NCBI GenBank assembly: GCA_030640695.1
Contig: DAOWIX010000028.1
Location: forward strand, 1-9,847
Reading direction: 5' to 3'
From: Deltaproteobacteria bacterium
GTDB taxonomy: Bacteria > Desulfobacterota > Anaeroferrophillalia > Anaeroferrophillales > Tharpellaceae
Length of the DNA stretch: 9,847 nt
Shown here piece by piece: positions 7,830 to 9,847 of the stretch (the first letter of the stretch is position 1; every line of letters begins with the position of its first letter). Below the pieces are notes generated by a model. That model searched no databases, had not been told where the DNA came from, and worked only from the letters and a program-made list of their open reading frames with translations. The translations under genes and the position numbers were made by a program.

Positions 7830-9457
7830 CACATAGATCCTGCAACCATACCTGAGTGCTGACGGGAAAACAGTAGCCTGTACATTGAAGGCACTACCAA
7901 CAGAGTCAAAAAAGTTGAAGCCAACAGACCTGAGATCATGGCCCAAGCCAGAGGCGGCCACAATGAAGTATTGGAAAAAGCCAGCGGCAAAAGACCGACA
8001 ATCGTTGTAATTGAGGTTAAGAGAATGGGTCTGATGCGACGGGCGACGGCGGTCTCTAAAGCAGTAATCAGACAATCCCCGGCCTGACGACGGGTATCGA
8101 TGACATCGAGCAGAACAATTGCATTATTGACAACAATCCCGATCAAGGCAATAACCCCAAGCATAGACATAAAACCAAAAGGCTGGCCAGAAATTAGCAG
8201 ACCCGGTACGACCCCGGCGGCGGCCAAGGGCACAGTCACCATAATAATGATTAAACGACGAAAAGAGTTGAACTCAGCCAGCAAGATACCGAGCAACAAC
8301 ATTATTCCCCAGGGCAGGACAGAAAGCATTGCCAAATTGGCCTTACCAGAACCTTCCAGTTCTCCACCATAGGTCACTTCGACACCAGACGGTAATGCAA
8401 GACCATCAAGCTTAACTTTAAGAGGTGCGAAAACTTTACTGAAAGGAACCCCGGTGGCAAGCTGGGCCGAGACCGTAACCACACGACGACCATTACGATG
8501 TTCAAGAGCCGCCGGTTTCCAATTAAGCTCCAAACGGGAGATTCCGGCCAACGGCAAAGGGTTTTGCGATCGCGAAGAAAAACGGGTGTTGCCGGAAGGG
8601 GTGACATCGACGGCGGCAAGATCGGCGATATCCGATTCTTCTCCAGCCAGTGAACGCAGAACTATGGGCACCGGATCTTTCTGAGCTCGATAAAAGCCGA
8701 TCGGCACACCATAGGTTTGACGCAAAAGAGCCATAGCCACCGAATCACGATTTAAACCGTTACGAGCGGCGGCGGCATCATCGATAATGATATCCAGAGA
8801 GGGCGCACCACGACCCAGGGTAGTTCGCACATCAAGGGTTCCGGGAATGCTTCGCATGGCCGCCATTACAGCTTCCGAAGCCAGACGCAAACTTTCCAAA
8901 TCATGCCCCTGACAATGGATCTCAACCGGCGCTTTAACCGGGGGCCCCTGTTCAAGTTGTTTAACCACCGCAACCACCTCTGGAATCTCCCGCTTAAGCC
9001 ATTGCCGGGTCCAAACCATGAGATCCATAACATCGGCAAGTGCAACTGTGGTAACCACTAACTGAGCCAGATTTGGAGCATTGGGACGAGGGAGAATATT
9101 GTAGAAAAAACGGGGCGCCCCACGACCGACAAAAGCAACTGTAGACGCAACTTGCGATTGTGCCAACAAAGCGCTCTCTAATCGCTGTGACAATCGCTCA
9201 CTGACACCGAAATGGCTACCTTCCGGCAACAGCAAATCAACCAAAAACTGGTTACGATCAGCCCCAGGAAAAAACTGTCTCTCAACCCGCCCGGCCCCCA
9301 GACCACAAAGAAGAACCAGAAGCAAAACGACAACCAGCGCCTTTTTTGAATGGTTCAGAGCTAAAGCCGATAATCCTCCGGCTAACCGTTCCAGGCGGTC
9401 GCCCTGCGGGCGTGACCTCTTGCGCAAAACCATTTGGGAAAGAATGGGGGTCACCAA
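7829..9457 (-). CDS. RND efflux permease (AcrB/HAE-like), C-terminal half only; 5' part missing
   Basis: The readable part is 542 residues, about half of a normal ~1030-residue permease. It opens with LLVTPILSQMVL, the end of transmembrane helix 6. Then come helix 7 (~38-56), the second large periplasmic domain (~60-370) and helices 8-12 (~375-528). GIVVNNAIVLLD (440-451) is the conserved helix 10 region; the position of AcrB Lys940 is Asn444, a variant I recall in other RND branches. The C-terminus is complete. The frame stays open past 9457 to about 9478, where a TAG blocks it, and the homology ends near 9472. No proper start codon exists: the TTG at 9457 is inside a transmembrane helix. 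The missing N-half contains the proton-relay aspartates, so as it stands the protein could not pump. It would normally work with the TolC-like channel that follows directly and with a periplasmic adaptor not present here. The gene is cut either by a rearrangement or by a chimeric join. Confidence 0.88.
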   Translation of the reverse strand: MVTPILSQMVLRKRSRPQGDRLERLAGGLSALALNHSKKALVVVLLLVLLCGLGAGRVERQFFPGADRNQFLVDLLLPEGSHFGVSERLSQRLESALLAQSQVASTVAFVGRGAPRFFYNILPRPNAPNLAQLVVTTVALADVMDLMVWTRQWLKREIPEVVAVVKQLEQGPPVKAPVEIHCQGHDLESLRLASEAVMAAMRSIPGTLDVRTTLGRGAPSLDIIIDDAAAARNGLNRDSVAMALLRQTYGVPIGFYRAQKDPVPIVLRSLAGEESDIADLAAVDVTPSGNTRFSSRSQNPLPLAGISRLELNWKPAALEHRNGRRVVTVSAQLATGVPFSKVFAPLKVKLDGLALPSGVEVTYGGELEGSGKANLAMLSVLPWGIMLLLGILLAEFNSFRRLIIIMVTVPLAAAGVVPGLLISGQPFGFMSMLGVIALIGIVVNNAIVLLDVIDTRRQAGDCLITALETAVARRIRPILLTSITTIVGLLPLAFSNTSLWPPLAWAMISGLLASTFLTLLVVPSMYRLLFSRQHSGMVAGSM

Positions 9458-9469
9458 AAGGGCAATCAG

Positions 9470-9478
9470 ATGATCCGG
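9470..9478. other. Breakpoint joining two truncated genes, at a GATC tetramer
   Basis: To the left lies minus-strand RND permease sequence that ends mid-helix. To the right lies plus-strand phospholipase D-like sequence that begins mid-domain. The change falls within a few bases of GATC at 9472-9475: the permease residues before LIALLVTP (PDH) no longer look like a membrane helix, while the other protein reads sensibly from IRLKEAG onwards. No insertion sequence end or target duplication is visible. Confidence 0.6.
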
Positions 9479-9832
9479 CTAAAAGAGGCGGGGATCGCCG
9501 TCCGTGGGGCGCTTGACGGAAAACAAGCCAACCAGACATGGGCCGCCACGCGGCCTGTCAAGAACGCCGGCGCCGACCTTTGCCGAGTTCCGTCCCAGGG
9601 GAAACTTGGCAAGCTGCATCACAAGCTCATGGTGATCGACGAGCAGGTTGTTATAGCTGGGAGCTTTAACTACACAGGCCCCGCCAATCGCTTAAACGAT
9701 GAGAACATCATCGTCTTGGGAGATCTTGAATCGACAAGCCCCTCGTCAGTGAAAGCGCAGCGGCAACTGGGCAAGTATGCACTGGACGAGATCGATCGCA
9801 TCATCAGCGAATTCGGGAGGCCAATCGACTAG
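9470..9832 (+). CDS. Phospholipase D-like (HKD) protein, C-terminal fragment
   Basis: From the ATG at 9470 the frame gives 120 residues to TAG at 9832; it also stays open leftwards to a TTG at 9434, but those codons are antisense to the permease. The protein carries one full PLD catalytic motif: HHKLMVID followed by GSFN (HxK-x4-D-x6-GSxN), near residues 50-67. RVPSQGKLGKL precedes it and NDENIIVLGD follows, the usual Glu/Asn-rich context of PLD-superfamily nucleases and phosphodiesterases. Most such enzymes need two HKD motifs, in one chain or in a dimer; the N-terminal part is absent. There is no convincing ribosome binding site before 9470. I read it as the 3' end of a longer gene whose beginning is lost at the junction. 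The reaction (nuclease or lipase) cannot be told from this fragment. Confidence 0.75.
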   Translation: MIRLKEAGIAVRGALDGKQANQTWAATRPVKNAGADLCRVPSQGKLGKLHHKLMVIDEQVVIAGSFNYTGPANRLNDENIIVLGDLESTSPSSVKAQRQLGKYALDEIDRIISEFGRPID

Positions 9833-9847
9833 TCTAGCATGACCTGA

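Noticed and set aside
7830..8075. N-terminal extension of the outer-membrane channel ORF
   Set aside because: It overlaps the permease coding region in another frame and would bury the signal peptide in the middle of the protein.
9400..9847. Transposon or integron end explaining the permease/PLD junction
   Set aside because: No inverted repeats, transposase remnant or target duplication are visible near 9472.

Overview
The window looks like part of a Gram-negative chromosome. An outer-membrane efflux channel with a signal peptide sits next to an RND pump, there is an inner-membrane acyltransferase fusion, and one short ORF matches the start of the AmmeMemoRadiSam radical SAM enzyme (AmrS). 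Together with the small stand-alone CBM48 protein, this flavour suggests the Desulfobacterota / Desulfuromonadia (former deltaproteobacteria). That placement is inference; no rRNA or other marker gene is present. Nearly all genes lie on the minus strand.

Layout from left to right. Positions 1-1103 hold the 3' part of a minus-strand cluster: a ClpA/ClpB-like AAA+ protein running to the left edge, with degenerate catalytic residues, and before it a 52-residue Cys-rich ORF matching only the N-terminus of AmrS. Upstream of these, transcribed the same way, is a large three-domain lipid enzyme (1164-4022 or 4079): acyl carrier protein, fatty-acyl-AMP ligase and PlsC-type acyltransferase. It could activate a fatty acid, load it on its own carrier and pass it to a lysolipid-type acceptor. 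A 630-base divergent intergenic region follows, with a good sigma70-type promoter and a cluster of TCAAC/GTTGA half-sites. It drives a 98-residue CBM48 (glycogen-binding) protein on the plus strand.

From 5059 to about 9472 three minus-strand genes follow. In transcription order they are the C-terminal half of an RND efflux permease, a TolC-like outer-membrane channel coupled to it by a TGATG stop/start overlap, and then a UMF1/Atg22-like MFS transporter. The first two are remains of a tripartite efflux operon; its promoter, its adaptor protein (if any) and the first half of the permease are absent.

At about 9472 the permease stops abruptly and a plus-strand C-terminal fragment of a phospholipase D-like protein begins. 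Two genes, each lacking its N-terminal part, meet head to head at a GATC tetramer. This is either a rearrangement breakpoint or a cloning/assembly chimera, so the last ~375 bases may not belong to the same genome. I saw no tRNA, rRNA, CRISPR array or complete mobile element. The most unusual items are the catalytically degenerate AAA+ protein with its in-frame AmrS-like upstream ORF, and the ACP-ligase-acyltransferase fusion.
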